From Shewanella schlegeliana (GTDB lineage: Bacteria; Pseudomonadota; Gammaproteobacteria; Enterobacterales; Shewanellaceae), in assembly GCF_016765635.1 (NCBI RefSeq), contig NZ_JAESVD010000003.1, positions 248,001 to 312,000 on the forward strand: a stretch of DNA of 64,000 nucleotides, given 5' to 3'. Below are positions 29,937 to 39,833 of the stretch, in pieces. How positions within the stretch are numbered: the stretch's first letter is position 1; the number at the start of each line of letters is the position of its first letter. The position numbers and the translations under genes are program-made. Below the pieces are notes generated by a model, which saw only the letters and a program-made list of their open reading frames with translations, made no database searches and was not told the DNA's origin.

Positions 29937-32260
29937 TACGAATGCACCTCTTGCAGTAGCTTCATAATGTCGGTACTGACGGCATCCAAATCAGCATCAA
30001 TCGCTTCCAGCGCACGGGGTGGTTGGTAAACATAGAAATGGCGGTTGAATGGGATTTCATAGCCCACCACACCAATTTCATTGTCTTTGTCATCGCGCTT
30101 ATCTGCGTTAATCCACGCATCGGCAACGTGTGGCTGAACTTCGCGCTTGAAGTAGCTTTCGATTAGGGTTGATGTGCTCACTGTTGGATCTAGTGGTACG
30201 TTCTCGTTGTCACGCAGGTCGCCATCTTGTTGGAACTCAACAACCTTCCCTTTATACTCTTTCAAAGAGCCGCTGTAGGCACATGCACCGTATAGCGGCT
30301 GTGCGTCTTCTTTTAGCACTTTTTTGATCACAGGTTCAGCGTCTTGGTTCTTCCACGTTATTGCATCGATAAATTGTTTCTTCTGCTTGGCATCGAACTT
30401 AATGCCAGTGGCTTTGAACGCGCCTTTTAGGGTCAGTTCAAACTGGTTGAAGTCATCAGACTGTTTCGCTTTACCGCCAAGGTTATCGCCGACGGTAGCT
30501 TGCAGAGTTTTCGCCGCATCCATCAGGGCTTTCTGGCTCAACCACAGTTTGCTGTCCAGCACATCTTTGATTTGCTTTTCTTTTAGCTCTGGGAAGTCTG
30601 CTTTGATCAGCGCACGCACTTCGGCTTCCACTTCAATCAGTGTGCCGTATGTATCGTCATTCCACTCAGTGCCAAACTGCTCAAAGACAGCCTGCATCAC
30701 GGCGTTAAATGGTTTAAGTGCAAAACGCAGTGACTCTACTGCTTCATCAGTGATTTGTGCCGACAAACGCAGTGGGCGTTCGATGGTCAGGCGGCGGTAG
30801 CCAAACTCATGAGTATCAAAAATCTTAGCAGTCAGTGGTTTGCCGCTTTCGGTCAGGGTGTCTACTTCAACAAACTCACCAAAGTTCTTGGTAATAGCGC
30901 GAATTTCATCATCGGTCAGGAAGTGACGCTTAGAGCCAAGCGACTTACGCATTTTGCTACTGAGGTTGGCACCATTGATAAGCTGTACTTTTCCTTTACG
31001 CTCTGGGTCTTTCTTGTTGGTCAGTACCCAAACGTAGGTCGCAATGCCTGTGTTGTAGAACATGTCCGTTGGCAGCGCGACAATCGCTTCAAGCAGGTCA
31101 GCTTCTAAAATGTAGCGACGAATTTCACTTTCACCGCTACCTGCACCACCAGTAAACAGAGGCGAGCCGTTTAGGATAATGCCAATACGACCACCATCAG
31201 TAACGAGGTTATCGACGTTCTTCTTATCACGCATCTTGCTGATAAGGTGCATCAAGAACAGAAGCGAGCCATCAGAAACACGCGGCAAGCCTGCGCCAAA
31301 GCGTCCATCAAAGCCTTTTTGTTCGTGCTCGTCTTTGATTTCACCCTCAATCTTTTTCCAATCGACACCAAACGGCGGGTTAGACAGCATGTAGTCAAAC
31401 TTGTCGGCTGGCAGTTGGTCATTCGACAGGGTGTTACCCAGTTTGATGCGGCTAACATCTTGCCCTTTGATCAGCATGTCGGCTTTACAGATGGCGTAGG
31501 ATTCAGGGTTAAGCTCTTGACCAAAGGCACGCATCACGGCTTTCGGGTTTAGCTCGTGCACGTATTCCATGCCAGAAGACAGGAAGCCGCCTGTACCCGC
31601 TGTTGGGTCATAGATGGTGCGGATAATACCGTCTTTGGTTAGGGCTTCATCGTCTTCCATGAACACCAGCGAGGTGGTCAGGCGCACGATGTCACGCGGG
31701 GTAAAGTGTTCACCCGCCGTTTCGTTGGACGATTCTGCAAAGCGGCGAATTAGTTCTTCAAACACCAAACCCATGTCATGGTTTGAAATGGCTTTCGGGC
31801 TAAGATCAGTAGTGGCGAATTTCTTCACCACTTTGTAAAGCAGGTTGGCATCATCAAGCAGACCAACAAATTCATCGAACTTAAAGTGTTCAAAGATCTC
31901 ACGGGCATCAGCAGAGAAAGACTGAATGTAACGCTCAAGGTTAGCCTTGATGTCGCTTTGCCCCATCTTGCCAAGGTTCATTGGCGAGGTATTGAAGAAG
32001 GTTAAACCTTTCGAGTTATCTGGCGTTTGCGTGGCACGAAATAGCATCTTCTCCTGCGCTTCTTCTGGCAGGTTCATCGCTTTGATTTTTTCAGCCTGAA
32101 TAACCACGGCATCTTTGCTTTCTTCTAGTACACACTCAAGGCGACGAAGCAGAGTAAACGGCAGGATTACACGACCGTATTGGGATTGTTTAAAGTCACC
32201 ACGAAGTAGGTCAGCCACTGACCAGATAAAGGCAGCGGTTTGGGAAAAGTTGTTAGTCAT
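29936..32260 (-). CDS. hsdM: Type I restriction-modification N6-adenine methyltransferase subunit
   Basis: This 774-residue protein has the HsdM N-terminal domain ([20 protein letters not shown]), the SAM motif [11 protein letters not shown] near residue 218 and the catalytic NPPF motif ([11 protein letters not shown]) near 297. It is longer than the typical 500-residue HsdM, with an extra C-terminal region of about 250 residues. It starts inside the end of the upstream HsdM-HEPN gene (8-base overlap) and overlaps hsdS by one base. It is closely related to the first two-thirds of that upstream gene, so the two arose by duplication. Confidence 0.95.
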   Translation of the reverse strand: MTNNFSQTAAFIWSVADLLRGDFKQSQYGRVILPFTLLRRLECVLEESKDAVVIQAEKIKAMNLPEEAQEKMLFRATQTPDNSKGLTFFNTSPMNLGKMGQSDIKANLERYIQSFSADAREIFEHFKFDEFVGLLDDANLLYKVVKKFATTDLSPKAISNHDMGLVFEELIRRFAESSNETAGEHFTPRDIVRLTTSLVFMEDDEALTKDGIIRTIYDPTAGTGGFLSSGMEYVHELNPKAVMRAFGQELNPESYAICKADMLIKGQDVSRIKLGNTLSNDQLPADKFDYMLSNPPFGVDWKKIEGEIKDEHEQKGFDGRFGAGLPRVSDGSLLFLMHLISKMRDKKNVDNLVTDGGRIGIILNGSPLFTGGAGSGESEIRRYILEADLLEAIVALPTDMFYNTGIATYVWVLTNKKDPERKGKVQLINGANLSSKMRKSLGSKRHFLTDDEIRAITKNFGEFVEVDTLTESGKPLTAKIFDTHEFGYRRLTIERPLRLSAQITDEAVESLRFALKPFNAVMQAVFEQFGTEWNDDTYGTLIEVEAEVRALIKADFPELKEKQIKDVLDSKLWLSQKALMDAAKTLQATVGDNLGGKAKQSDDFNQFELTLKGAFKATGIKFDAKQKKQFIDAITWKNQDAEPVIKKVLKEDAQPLYGACAYSGSLKEYKGKVVEFQQDGDLRDNENVPLDPTVSTSTLIESYFKREVQPHVADAWINADKRDDKDNEIGVVGYEIPFNRHFYVYQPPRALEAIDADLDAVSTDIMKLLQEVHS

Positions 32261-35200
32261 CTAAACTATCTCTGATAAGTTCTTCTGGAAGAAATTTGTA
32301 TGTTTCAACATTTGGGTAAGGGCACACAAAACGTAATTTTCCTTCGACGGGGTCGCTGTAGAAATAGAACCCCATAATCTCGCTATGTTGCACTGTTTCC
32401 TCCATTATTAATAGAGGAAATAACTTTGTAACTGTAATGTTCTCTTCATGGGTTAGGTCGCTGTGAGCCAAATATAGTTGTCCAGATACCATTGGTTCTT
32501 TAGTTTTAATTCTTGCAGTTTTTGCAGGGTTTACCCCAAGGCCTTTTAGTACTTCCACTTCATAAGAAAATGAAGTGCCATCATATTTTGCTTGTATGGG
32601 CTTAATTAGTGTTGTCATTTCAAAAAACGATCTCAGCTCGCTCTGCATTTTTTCGTTTAAAGACTGTATTGTTTCTTTTGCATTCCGCACTAATTCTGCA
32701 GAAGGAAGACCTCTGTGGGCAATATCATTTCTAAGGTCTGTTGCACGAGATAGTAGTTTCGTAATCTCATCATGGCAAAGAGACCTAACTAACACGGTTG
32801 AATCAGTAACGTGAGGCTTGTACTCACTCAATCGGTTGTGGCTAAAAGCCATTGTTAAGCTCTTAAGTCCTTTTGATGAGCAAAGGATTTTTTTGGCTGG
32901 GCTTCGGTGCCCGAATACAATAGATACTAAATACAAACCCAAAAACTCATAGATCTTAATAAATGCTTCAGCTCTTTCTCGTTCATTAAATTTCGACTCT
33001 GCTAGCTCCCAAAGAATGGCTAAAGGTGTTGGTAACATGGCTGAAAATTCTTGTTGATATCGATTAGTGACACTTTGATAAGGAAGTATCTGCTCTTGAG
33101 CAGTCTGAAAGTCACTAAATACTGACTTTTTGAGCAATTCAATTCTAGTAAGCACAGCATCACACTCAAACCAAAAATTAATCAATGCGGATTGGCTGGA
33201 GATAGGAGGGACTGATATTCTTGCGTTTAGCCATGAGGACATTGATATGTTCCTCCACGAACTAGAAGACATAAAGTTACTGTCGAGCCAATCCTTGCCT
33301 TCTTCTTGCTGCAAAAATATGTTGTAGAAATCAGCAAGAAGAGTATTAGCAGGTAAATCAAAACGTACAGGATTTTGCACTTTTCTTTGATCATTTAAGC
33401 TAGAGAACTCGATGATTTTCCCAGTTGGCGTATCAAGAACAAATATCCCTTTCGAATCTATTGTTACGACCTCTTTGAGTCGAAACAGTGTTCCTTTGAG
33501 CAATTCATCTCGAGAATGGTTTCGTTGAAAAAAAGAACGAAAATTAATTGCGTACCCAACAATACCTATTTCTTTATCATGTTCATCACACTTATCTGCG
33601 TTAATCCATGCGTCTGGTACATACGGTTGCACTTCATTTATAAAGCAAGATTCAACCAGCGTCGTGACTGGTAGGCTCGGGTTAAGTGGTACGTTCTCGT
33701 TATCACGCAGATCGCCATCTTGTTGGAACTCAACTACTTTCCCCTGCCATTCCTTGACACTACCGCTGTAGGCAAATGCACCATAAAGCGGCTGTTCGTC
33801 CCCTTTTAGCTCTTTTTTAACAACAGGCTCGGAGTTTTGGTTCTTCCACGCAACCGCATCAACAAACAGCTTCTTCTGCTTAGCGTCGAACTTGATACTT
33901 GTGGTTTTAAATGCGCTTTTCAGGGTCATTTCAAATTGATTGAAGTCATCAGACTGTTTATGCTTTCCACCCGGCTTATCACCTAGCGCGATTTGTAATG
34001 CTTTGCCTGCATCCATTAGAGCTTTCTGGCTTAGCCAAAGTTTACTTTCCAGCACATCTTTGATTTGCTTTTCTTTCAGCTCAGGAAAGTCAGCTTTGAG
34101 CATGGCACGGGCTTCAGTTTCGACTGAAGCGAGAATGCCATATGTGTCTTGTGTCCATTCTGTGCCAAATTGCTCATAGAGCGCCATCATCACTGTATTT
34201 AGCGGCTTAGGTGCAAAACGCAGTGATTCAATCGCCTCGTCGGTAATTTGAGCTGACAGGCGTAATGGACGTTCGATGGTCAGACGGCGGTAGCCAAACT
34301 CATGGGTGTCGAAAATTTTGCTGCCGAGGGTTGTCGGTGTATCAGCTTTCGGGTTCGCGGCTTGGCGACCACGGCTCGACTTTTGCTCGACAGGTTTATC
34401 TAACGCACGCGCATCAACCACTTCAAAGTCACCAAAGGTACGTGTAATGGTTTTGATATGATCTTCACTCATCACATTGCGCTTTGAGCCTAGCGATTTA
34501 CGCATTTTTACGCACAGGTTAGAGCCATCAATCAACTGCACTTGCCCTTTACGCTCAGCCGCTTTCTTATTGCTCAGCACCCACACATAGGTGGCAATAC
34601 CTGTGTTGTAAAACATATCGGTCGGTAACGCGACAATGGCTTCAAGCAGATCAGCTTCAAGGATATAACGGCGAATTTCACTTTCACCACTACCCGCACC
34701 GCCTGTAAACAGTGGTGAACCATTAAGGATGATGCCAATACGACCGCCATCCGTGACTTTGCCATCAACTGCATGCGGCTCTTTTAATGAAACAGGGCGC
34801 ATCTTGCTGAGCAAGTGCATCAGGAACAGCAACGAGCCATCAGACACTCGCGGTAAGCCTGCACCGAAACGACCATCAAAGCCCTTTAGGGTATGTTCAT
34901 CTTTGATTTCGCCTTCGATTTTCTTCCAATCCACACCAAACGGCGGATTAGAAAGCATATAGTCGAATTTGTCGGCTGGCAGTTGATCGTTAGACAGAGT
35001 ATTACCCAACTTGATACTGCTAACATCTTGCCCCTTGACCAGCATGTCGGCTTTACAGATGGCGTAAGACTCGGGGTTTAGCTCTTGACCAAACGCACGT
35101 ATCTCGGCTGTCGGGTTTAGCTCGTGCACGTATTCAATACCAGAGGACAGGAAGCCGCCAGTACCCACGGTTGGGTCATAAATGGTTCGGATAACGCCAT

Positions 35201-35843
35201 CTTTAGTCAGGGCCTCGTCATCTTCCGTAAACACCAGCGAGGTAGTCAGACGTACGATGTCACGCGGGGTAAAGTGTTCCCCTGCAGTTTCATTGGACGA
35301 TTCGGCAAAGCGGCGAATCAATTCTTCAAACACCAAGCCCATTTCATGGTTTGAAATAGCTTTAGGGCTAAGGTCGGTGGTAGCGAATTTCTTCACTACT
35401 TTATAAAGTAGGTTGGCATCGTCAAGCAAACCAATAAATTCATCAAACTTAAAGTGTTCAAAGATTTCACGGACATCAGCAGAGAAAGACTGAATGTAAC
35501 GCTCAAGGTTGGCCTTGATGTCCCTATGCTTCATCTTGCCAAGGTTCATTGACGAGGTATTGAAGAAGGTTAAGCCTTTCGTGTTATCTGGCGTTTGGGT
35601 AGCATGAAATAACATCTTCTCTTGTGCTTCTTCCGGCAGACTCATCATTTTGATTCTGTCTGCCTCAATGAGCACAGCTTGTTTGCTTTCTTCAAGCACA
35701 CACTCAAGGCGACGAAGCAGAGTAAACGGCAGGATCACACGACCGTATTGGGATTGCTTGAAGTCACCGCGAAGCATATCTGCCACCGACCAAATAAAAG
35801 CTGCCGTTTTAGAGAAGTTGGTATTAGGCATTTTAAGCAACAC
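32253..35843 (-). CDS. HsdM paralogue fused to a half-specificity region and a HEPN RNase-like domain
   Basis: This 1196-residue protein is the first gene of the restriction operon. Residues 1 to about 755 are a second HsdM close to the neighbouring one, with NPPF intact but motif I changed from DPTAGTGG to DPTVGTGG. From about 765 to 907 it turns into an HsdS-like segment ending [20 protein letters not shown], the form of a target-domain linker. Residues 935-1068 are helical and carry RNDIAH (Arg1038, His1043), the R-x4-H signature of HEPN ribonucleases. A beta-rich domain of about 120 residues follows. I infer an RNase effector tethered to a methyltransferase complex. The HEPN call rests on one motif plus helical context. 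Confidence 0.8.
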   Translation of the reverse strand: MLLKMPNTNFSKTAAFIWSVADMLRGDFKQSQYGRVILPFTLLRRLECVLEESKQAVLIEADRIKMMSLPEEAQEKMLFHATQTPDNTKGLTFFNTSSMNLGKMKHRDIKANLERYIQSFSADVREIFEHFKFDEFIGLLDDANLLYKVVKKFATTDLSPKAISNHEMGLVFEELIRRFAESSNETAGEHFTPRDIVRLTTSLVFTEDDEALTKDGVIRTIYDPTVGTGGFLSSGIEYVHELNPTAEIRAFGQELNPESYAICKADMLVKGQDVSSIKLGNTLSNDQLPADKFDYMLSNPPFGVDWKKIEGEIKDEHTLKGFDGRFGAGLPRVSDGSLLFLMHLLSKMRPVSLKEPHAVDGKVTDGGRIGIILNGSPLFTGGAGSGESEIRRYILEADLLEAIVALPTDMFYNTGIATYVWVLSNKKAAERKGQVQLIDGSNLCVKMRKSLGSKRNVMSEDHIKTITRTFGDFEVVDARALDKPVEQKSSRGRQAANPKADTPTTLGSKIFDTHEFGYRRLTIERPLRLSAQITDEAIESLRFAPKPLNTVMMALYEQFGTEWTQDTYGILASVETEARAMLKADFPELKEKQIKDVLESKLWLSQKALMDAGKALQIALGDKPGGKHKQSDDFNQFEMTLKSAFKTTSIKFDAKQKKLFVDAVAWKNQNSEPVVKKELKGDEQPLYGAFAYSGSVKEWQGKVVEFQQDGDLRDNENVPLNPSLPVTTLVESCFINEVQPYVPDAWINADKCDEHDKEIGIVGYAINFRSFFQRNHSRDELLKGTLFRLKEVVTIDSKGIFVLDTPTGKIIEFSSLNDQRKVQNPVRFDLPANTLLADFYNIFLQQEEGKDWLDSNFMSSSSWRNISMSSWLNARISVPPISSQSALINFWFECDAVLTRIELLKKSVFSDFQTAQEQILPYQSVTNRYQQEFSAMLPTPLAILWELAESKFNERERAEAFIKIYEFLGLYLVSIVFGHRSPAKKILCSSKGLKSLTMAFSHNRLSEYKPHVTDSTVLVRSLCHDEITKLLSRATDLRNDIAHRGLPSAELVRNAKETIQSLNEKMQSELRSFFEMTTLIKPIQAKYDGTSFSYEVEVLKGLGVNPAKTARIKTKEPMVSGQLYLAHSDLTHEENITVTKLFPLLIMEETVQHSEIMGFYFYSDPVEGKLRFVCPYPNVETYKFLPEELIRDSLDD

Positions 35844-35967
35844 ATAAATAAGAATAAGTGAGAAAGATTGTACATCAAGTTCGAACTATAATCTGCGTGC
35901 TAGATACAGGGATGTTAAAAGGCTACGTCAAGCCTATTCCATAATAGGAAACAGCTTACTCTGTTAC
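35844..35967 (-). promoter_or_regulatory. Upstream region of the restriction operon
   Basis: These 124 A+T-rich bases separate the first gene of the operon from the terminator of the gene upstream. All six downstream frames, apart from the hsdS-hsdR gap, overlap, so this is the only obvious place for the main promoter. No consensus boxes were clear. Confidence 0.4.
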
Positions 35968-35994
35968 ACAAAAGCCCCCGGTGGGGGCTTTTGT
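35968..35994 (-). terminator. Strong hairpin terminator
   Basis: ACAAAAGCCCCC and GGGGGCTTTTGT form a perfect 12-bp stem with a GGT loop, 25 bases after the stop of the 126-residue gene. It insulates the restriction operon. Confidence 0.85.
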
Positions 35995-36018
35995 AAACAG
36001 TTTACGTAAAAAATTGGA

Positions 36019-36399
36019 TTAAACTTTGTAATCGGGTGCAGCAGACACAATGCGCTTAGCAAGTAGCTCAAGAATATCATTTACTTGCTCATCTCGATGA
36101 GCTTTAATTTTTTTTAAATTATGAATACTGAGTGTTAACTGACCATCGTCATTAGCAATACTTTCTAATTTAAAGGCATCAGCAGCATGCGCTGTGACCT
36201 GTTTAATCCACGCCAGTTTTGGCGTTTTCTCTGCTAAATCAGACGTATTCAAGAATTTAGCTTGAAGACACTTCTCAATAACTTGGTCTTCAATGCTGAC
36301 TGATTCAAACTTTTCAAGTTCAACTGCATGCCAAAATAATTCTGTAGGTGAAATATAGTTATCCATATGTTTATTAGAAACATAAAAACTATTTGTCAT
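36019..36399 (-). CDS. Unknown 126-residue island protein
   Basis: It is soluble and mostly helical, with no signal peptide or membrane segment and no motif I recognise. It has its own terminator and lies between the restriction operon (same strand) and the divergent HUH-like gene. The 191 bases between the divergent starts hold nothing else. A regulatory or anti-restriction role is possible but unsupported. Confidence 0.6.
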   Translation of the reverse strand: MTNSFYVSNKHMDNYISPTELFWHAVELEKFESVSIEDQVIEKCLQAKFLNTSDLAEKTPKLAWIKQVTAHAADAFKLESIANDDGQLTLSIHNLKKIKAHRDEQVNDILELLAKRIVSAAPDYKV

Positions 36400-36590
36400 T
36401 ATTACAAATCGATATGATTCAAATTTTTTATTTTGAAGGGTAGTTTAAGAAGGGAATCCCTTATTACCAGTAGACAACATAAGAACGAAGTGGGTTGTCC
36501 TATCTGGAACCAACTCTGAGCTTAACAAGTTTTACAGTGGTTATTTGCAAACATCACAAAAAGTTTTTAATCTTAATTTAAAACAAATTT

Positions 36591-37424
36591 ATGCTAAAAA
36601 ACTGGACAGTAACAACTCAAGCTGTGCGCCTCGCAAGCGATGGAGTCGCTATGCGTGAGCGCTACTTGCTTGCAGCAAATCATACAAACCACAAACACAC
36701 TGAAAACCTCATATCCATATTTGGAAGCGCTGATACTTCCAATCGTATTGCGCTTGCAGGTGAAGAGTTTAGGCTTAACCAACAATTATATAACCGCCGT
36801 GGGGGGCGCCCCCTTTCGAGCTATGCAATGGAGTATTGCCTTACTCTGCCGAAGGGATACCGTCCAAGCACTAAACAATGGCAATCAATTGTCAAAGATT
36901 GCTGCTTAGCTCTCGCAAAACTTTGCAAGCTAAACAACACTGAATTTACTCAATATCGAAAGCAAATTCGTGCTGTTTTGCACCAACAAAAACAAGAGGA
37001 AAAAAGAGGCGCTGGCGATCATGTTCACTTAATCATAGGAAAGGTGGTTAAGAATCGTGTCTTGAAAGAGCTGCAACAAAAGAAAGCGACCAAGTTGATC
37101 AAACTGGCATTTAATCACTCTGTTTTAAAACACGTTGGTGTCGATTACCGCAGCTATGAACCCGCTGAATTAGAGAAAGGTCGTAGGCTTAATACTTGGC
37201 AATATCAGTACGAAAAGTCTAAAGAAACATTAGATATTGAAAAGCTAATTAGGCAATTTCAAGCCCAAACTGACAAATGGCTAAAAGCCAAAGAAGACAA
37301 CAATGAGCGCCAAAAGCGTAGGCAAGAGAGTCGACTCATTAAAACCTATGAATCTTTAAAAACGTATCCCCTATCTAGGTTGCAAAACGAACAAATTAAT
37401 AAAATAAAAAGAGAAATAAACTAA
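36591..37424 (+). CDS. HUH-type Rep/relaxase-like protein
   Basis: This 277-residue protein has YCLTLPKGYRPSTKQW (residues 82-97), which resembles the first conserved strand of relaxases. It also has RGAGDHVHLIIGKVV (139-153), where His144 and His146 form a His-hydrophobic-His metal motif. Tyr residues at 176 and 179 could be the nicking residue. The C-terminal 80 residues are strongly charged and helical. I infer a single-strand nickase for rolling-circle replication or mobilisation of the island. No family name can be given from memory. The next gene starts 2 bases after its stop. Confidence 0.55.
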   Translation: MLKNWTVTTQAVRLASDGVAMRERYLLAANHTNHKHTENLISIFGSADTSNRIALAGEEFRLNQQLYNRRGGRPLSSYAMEYCLTLPKGYRPSTKQWQSIVKDCCLALAKLCKLNNTEFTQYRKQIRAVLHQQKQEEKRGAGDHVHLIIGKVVKNRVLKELQQKKATKLIKLAFNHSVLKHVGVDYRSYEPAELEKGRRLNTWQYQYEKSKETLDIEKLIRQFQAQTDKWLKAKEDNNERQKRRQESRLIKTYESLKTYPLSRLQNEQINKIKREIN

Positions 37425-37426
37425 TT

Positions 37427-37726
37427 ATGCCATATTACAATGGACGCTGGCATCGCTATTCAGAAGCTGAAAGACGTGAATACGGTCGTCAACAAAAAGA
37501 GGTTTTGCGCAAATTCTGGCATCAGACTTGGATATCTAAAACTGGACTTAAACAAGAAAAAAACTGGACAGATAGCATGATCAAATCTCTTCTTGCAGGA
37601 AAAGAAGAAAAGACTGGTAAAATAACAGCTTATAAACGTTCCACCATTAATCGTATAGAAAAGACAAAGCGCTTTACTACACTAATGACAGAGCGTGTAG
37701 CTAGACAACAAAAGAGAACAAAGTAG
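37427..37726 (+). CDS. Unknown 99-residue basic protein
   Basis: It begins MPYYNGRWHRYSEAERREYG and is rich in Lys and Arg throughout, suggesting a nucleic-acid-binding accessory protein. It starts 2 bases after the HUH-like gene and must be cotranslated with it. I recognise no family. A role as accessory factor for nicking or replication is an inference from position and charge. Confidence 0.6.
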   Translation: MPYYNGRWHRYSEAERREYGRQQKEVLRKFWHQTWISKTGLKQEKNWTDSMIKSLLAGKEEKTGKITAYKRSTINRIEKTKRFTTLMTERVARQQKRTK

Positions 37727-37735
37727 GGAAATAAA

Positions 37736-37756
37736 AAGCCCGTATAACACGGGCTT
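37736..37756. terminator. Terminator between convergent genes
   Basis: AAGCCCGT and ACGGGCTT form an 8-bp stem with a 5-base loop. The T run is better on the minus strand, so it mainly serves the PrtN-like gene. Confidence 0.7.
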
Positions 37757-37806
37757 CTAACTTAAGTTAGACCTAAACAGCTATGAGTATACTCATTTCT
37801 TTGAAA

Positions 37807-38091
37807 CTAAGCCTGCATCCGCTGCCACAGCTTAGCGCGCTCACAGCTTTTACGCTCAACGTACTTTACCAGTTCATCAAAAGTGACAAGCCATGGTGAC
37901 TTTTGTGAATCACTTAAACGAAAAGTCGGGAACGGTAAAGCAAAATTAGCAGCTTTACGCTTTGCTGTATTAGGCTCCATACCAAGCAAAGTTTTAGCAA
38001 TTTCTTCAACACGAATAATTGCTTGATTATTGAATTGAGCAGCTAATAGCGAACGGGTGGTATGCGTTATTTTTGGTTTTAAAGTTCTCAT
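37807..38091 (-). CDS. PrtN-like (pyocin activator family) DNA-binding protein
   Basis: This 94-residue protein follows the PrtN pattern: LLAAQFNNQAIIRVEEIAKT, then LPFPTFRLSDSQKSPWLV and a C-terminal helix. PrtN activates pyocin genes in Pseudomonas; small relatives in islands are thought to act as transcription regulators or excision factors. It is the last gene before the right attachment repeat. A role as the island's regulator or excisionase is an inference from position. A perfect CRP site lies about 230 bases upstream. Confidence 0.7.
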   Translation of the reverse strand: MRTLKPKITHTTRSLLAAQFNNQAIIRVEEIAKTLLGMEPNTAKRKAANFALPFPTFRLSDSQKSPWLVTFDELVKYVERKSCERAKLWQRMQA

Positions 38092-38589
38092 CGATTTATT
38101 CTTATGTGGATACCGATGCGCTTAGTTTTACAGAGTCTAAATCGCAGCGCAACAGGCCAAAAACACCAGAAAAAGATGAAATAGTAAATTTTAAATTAAA
38201 GCCAAAATTAATATTTATGTAAAAATAATTGCGACTGAAATAAAACACGCACTTAATGACAACGAGTAATATTTTCCCTTACCTAAAATATTATTTAAAT
38301 CAATTTTAACAACAAGTCACGTTTGTGACCTGAATCACATAAGACTCATTTCTTGCAAAGTAAAAGCATAAAAAATGCTACTGCAATATTTAGAAATGAC
38401 TAGAAGCTTGATTATTTTCGGAACTCAAAACTTAGACCGTTTGAGTCTGTACAGTGAGAAATTATTGCAAATTTTTTGATTGGACATACAATGCAGATGA
38501 AGAGACAAAGGCTAACGTAAAGTTGCGGCTCGCTTCCCTTTTCTTCCTTTATTTTTTGCCAATACACATAAAATGCTGTTTTAAAAGAC
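38092..38589. other. Non-coding right end of the island
   Basis: About 500 A+T-rich bases carry the promoter of the PrtN-like gene and a perfect CRP-type site. No convincing gene is present; the one 67-codon frame here begins inside the dusA fragment and has no ribosome site. Confidence 0.5.
38324..38339. promoter_or_regulatory. Consensus CRP site
   Basis: TGTGACCTGAATCACA matches TGTGA-N6-TCACA exactly. It lies inside the island between the PrtN-like gene (233 bases away) and the attachment site. Its target gene is not obvious. Confidence 0.6.
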
Positions 38590-38661
38590 TTATAATCGAA
38601 AGTAAGTCCAATCAAGCATGGGCGCGATTGAGAAGGTACGATTGATCTGTCTAACTGACAT
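38590..38661 (-). pseudogene. dusA: Displaced native 5' end of dusA
   Basis: Reading from ATG at 38661 gives [20 protein letters not shown] and then a stop after three more codons. Through DWT it matches DusA. This is the chromosome's original dusA start, cut off from the gene body by the island; the part after the core belongs to the island's attachment site. Confidence 0.85.
38605..38643 (-). repeat. Right attachment repeat
   Basis: It pairs with 20268-20306 (33 of 39 identical); the identical 14-bp core is 38624-38637. It marks the right island boundary. Confidence 0.85.
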
Positions 38662-38882
38662 AAACTAATTATCCAACTTAAATAAAGACACCCTGCACTA
38701 TAGGCTTAGTGTCTATTTGAAAAATACCCTACCTCTGCCAAGGCCATTATAAATAGCTAGCAATATCTACATACAAGGAAGATAACAATTGGCGAAGTGC
38801 AATAATCGCGCATTATAGCACTACATCAGGCACGAGGAAAAAGCCCTGAAGTGAATGTTTAACCATTCATCATGCAACGCGA

Positions 38883-39833
38883 CTATTTATGGGCATTTAC
38901 GATATAAGATTCCAACGTTTGTTGCAGCCACAAGGGGGCGAGGACTTTACCGTCAAGTGAACGCCTCAACCATAGATACACAGTAGGATGCGAAAAGTCT
39001 TTCAATAACAGCTTATCTTGAGGGTAGTCAATCTTACTCGCTCGTAACCCCTTAATACTCGATAAAAAGTTCACGGCACTCTTCACGCCAACAATCATAA
39101 ATGCATTTGAATTTAGTAAACTACTTGCCGCACTACCAAGATCCGGTGCCGTCGCGTAGACCTGCACCTGCTTACCTTTTGATTTAGCATAGACACCAAT
39201 TGGTGACTTATTGGCAGGGAATGGCATCGTCACCAGCTTCACTATAGGGTAATCAATCATGTTATCAATCGTTGGTGAATCCCAAATAGGATGCTCTGCT
39301 CGGGCGATAAGGTAACCGCCTCGATGCTGGATAACTGATTTTGACAATAACTCCTTTCTTGTTGATGGCGTAAAGCAGATTGCGGCATCGATATCACCAT
39401 CAACAAGCTGCTGCTCACTCCTGTCAGACCAAGCCGATGTAGAGATTGCTAAATTAGGATTAATTCTGCTTTTGTTTGCCTCATTGATGACTTGCTGAGC
39501 CAAGCCAATCTCTAGCTGAGGCACGGTACTAATTACGATAGGAGGCTCTGGAGCGGTAATACTATTAATGACATCGCTCTCTATCGAGTCAGTACAGGCC
39601 AACATTTCAGAAAATGAGTCGTACAGGGCATGCGTCAGTTCAGTCGCTACCAGTTTATTGTTTTTACGGATAAACAGAGGATCGTCAAATACGTCCCTCA
39701 ATGCATTCAAAGCTCGGCTAACTTTAGGCTGTGATAAACCTAAAGTCACTGCCACATCCTTAGTACTATTTTTGAGGTACAGCTGGCATAAGATCTCAAT
39801 CGTGCTTAGATTGATGCTAGTTAACTTCTTCAT
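38883..39833 (-). CDS. LysR-family transcriptional regulator A
   Basis: This 316-residue protein has an N-terminal winged helix (VAVTLGLSQPKVSRALNALR ... FDDPLFIRKNN) and a substrate-binding domain from about residue 85. I place the start at 39833 (MKKLTSINLST) because GGAGG lies 5 bases before it; the longer frame to 39893 has no such site. It overlaps the end of the upstream LysR gene by 17 bases, so the two are co-expressed. Likely target: the divergent cytochrome gene or other genes of the respiratory locus (inference). Confidence 0.88.
   Translation of the reverse strand: MKKLTSINLSTIEILCQLYLKNSTKDVAVTLGLSQPKVSRALNALRDVFDDPLFIRKNNKLVATELTHALYDSFSEMLACTDSIESDVINSITAPEPPIVISTVPQLEIGLAQQVINEANKSRINPNLAISTSAWSDRSEQQLVDGDIDAAICFTPSTRKELLSKSVIQHRGGYLIARAEHPIWDSPTIDNMIDYPIVKLVTMPFPANKSPIGVYAKSKGKQVQVYATAPDLGSAASSLLNSNAFMIVGVKSAVNFLSSIKGLRASKIDYPQDKLLLKDFSHPTVYLWLRRSLDGKVLAPLWLQQTLESYIVNAHK

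Larger units (their letters stand above)
20287..38637. mobile_element. dusA-integrated genomic island carrying a type I restriction operon
   Basis: About 18.3 kb lies between the two attachment cores. Two tyrosine recombinases sit immediately inside the dusA junction, as in the known family of dusA-associated integrases. Contents in order: two integrases, RepA-like ATPase, a RES-type gene in two pieces, hsdR, hsdS, hsdM, an HsdM-HEPN fusion, a 126-residue protein, an HUH-like protein, a 99-residue protein and a PrtN-like regulator. No phage structural or conjugation genes are present, so it is more like an integrative satellite or mobilisable island than a prophage. Non-restriction parts are visibly richer in A+T than the core genes around them. 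Confidence 0.88.

Noticed and set aside
32253..35843. PrrC anticodon nuclease as a separate gene
   Set aside because: The HEPN motif lies within one continuous frame with the methylase and there is no PrrC-type ATPase region.
38412..38615. 67-codon minus-strand frame at the island's right end
   Set aside because: It starts within the dusA fragment in another frame and has no ribosome site or recognisable domain.
20287..38637. Complete prophage
   Set aside because: No capsid, tail, terminase or lysis genes are present; only recombinase, replication-like and defence genes.
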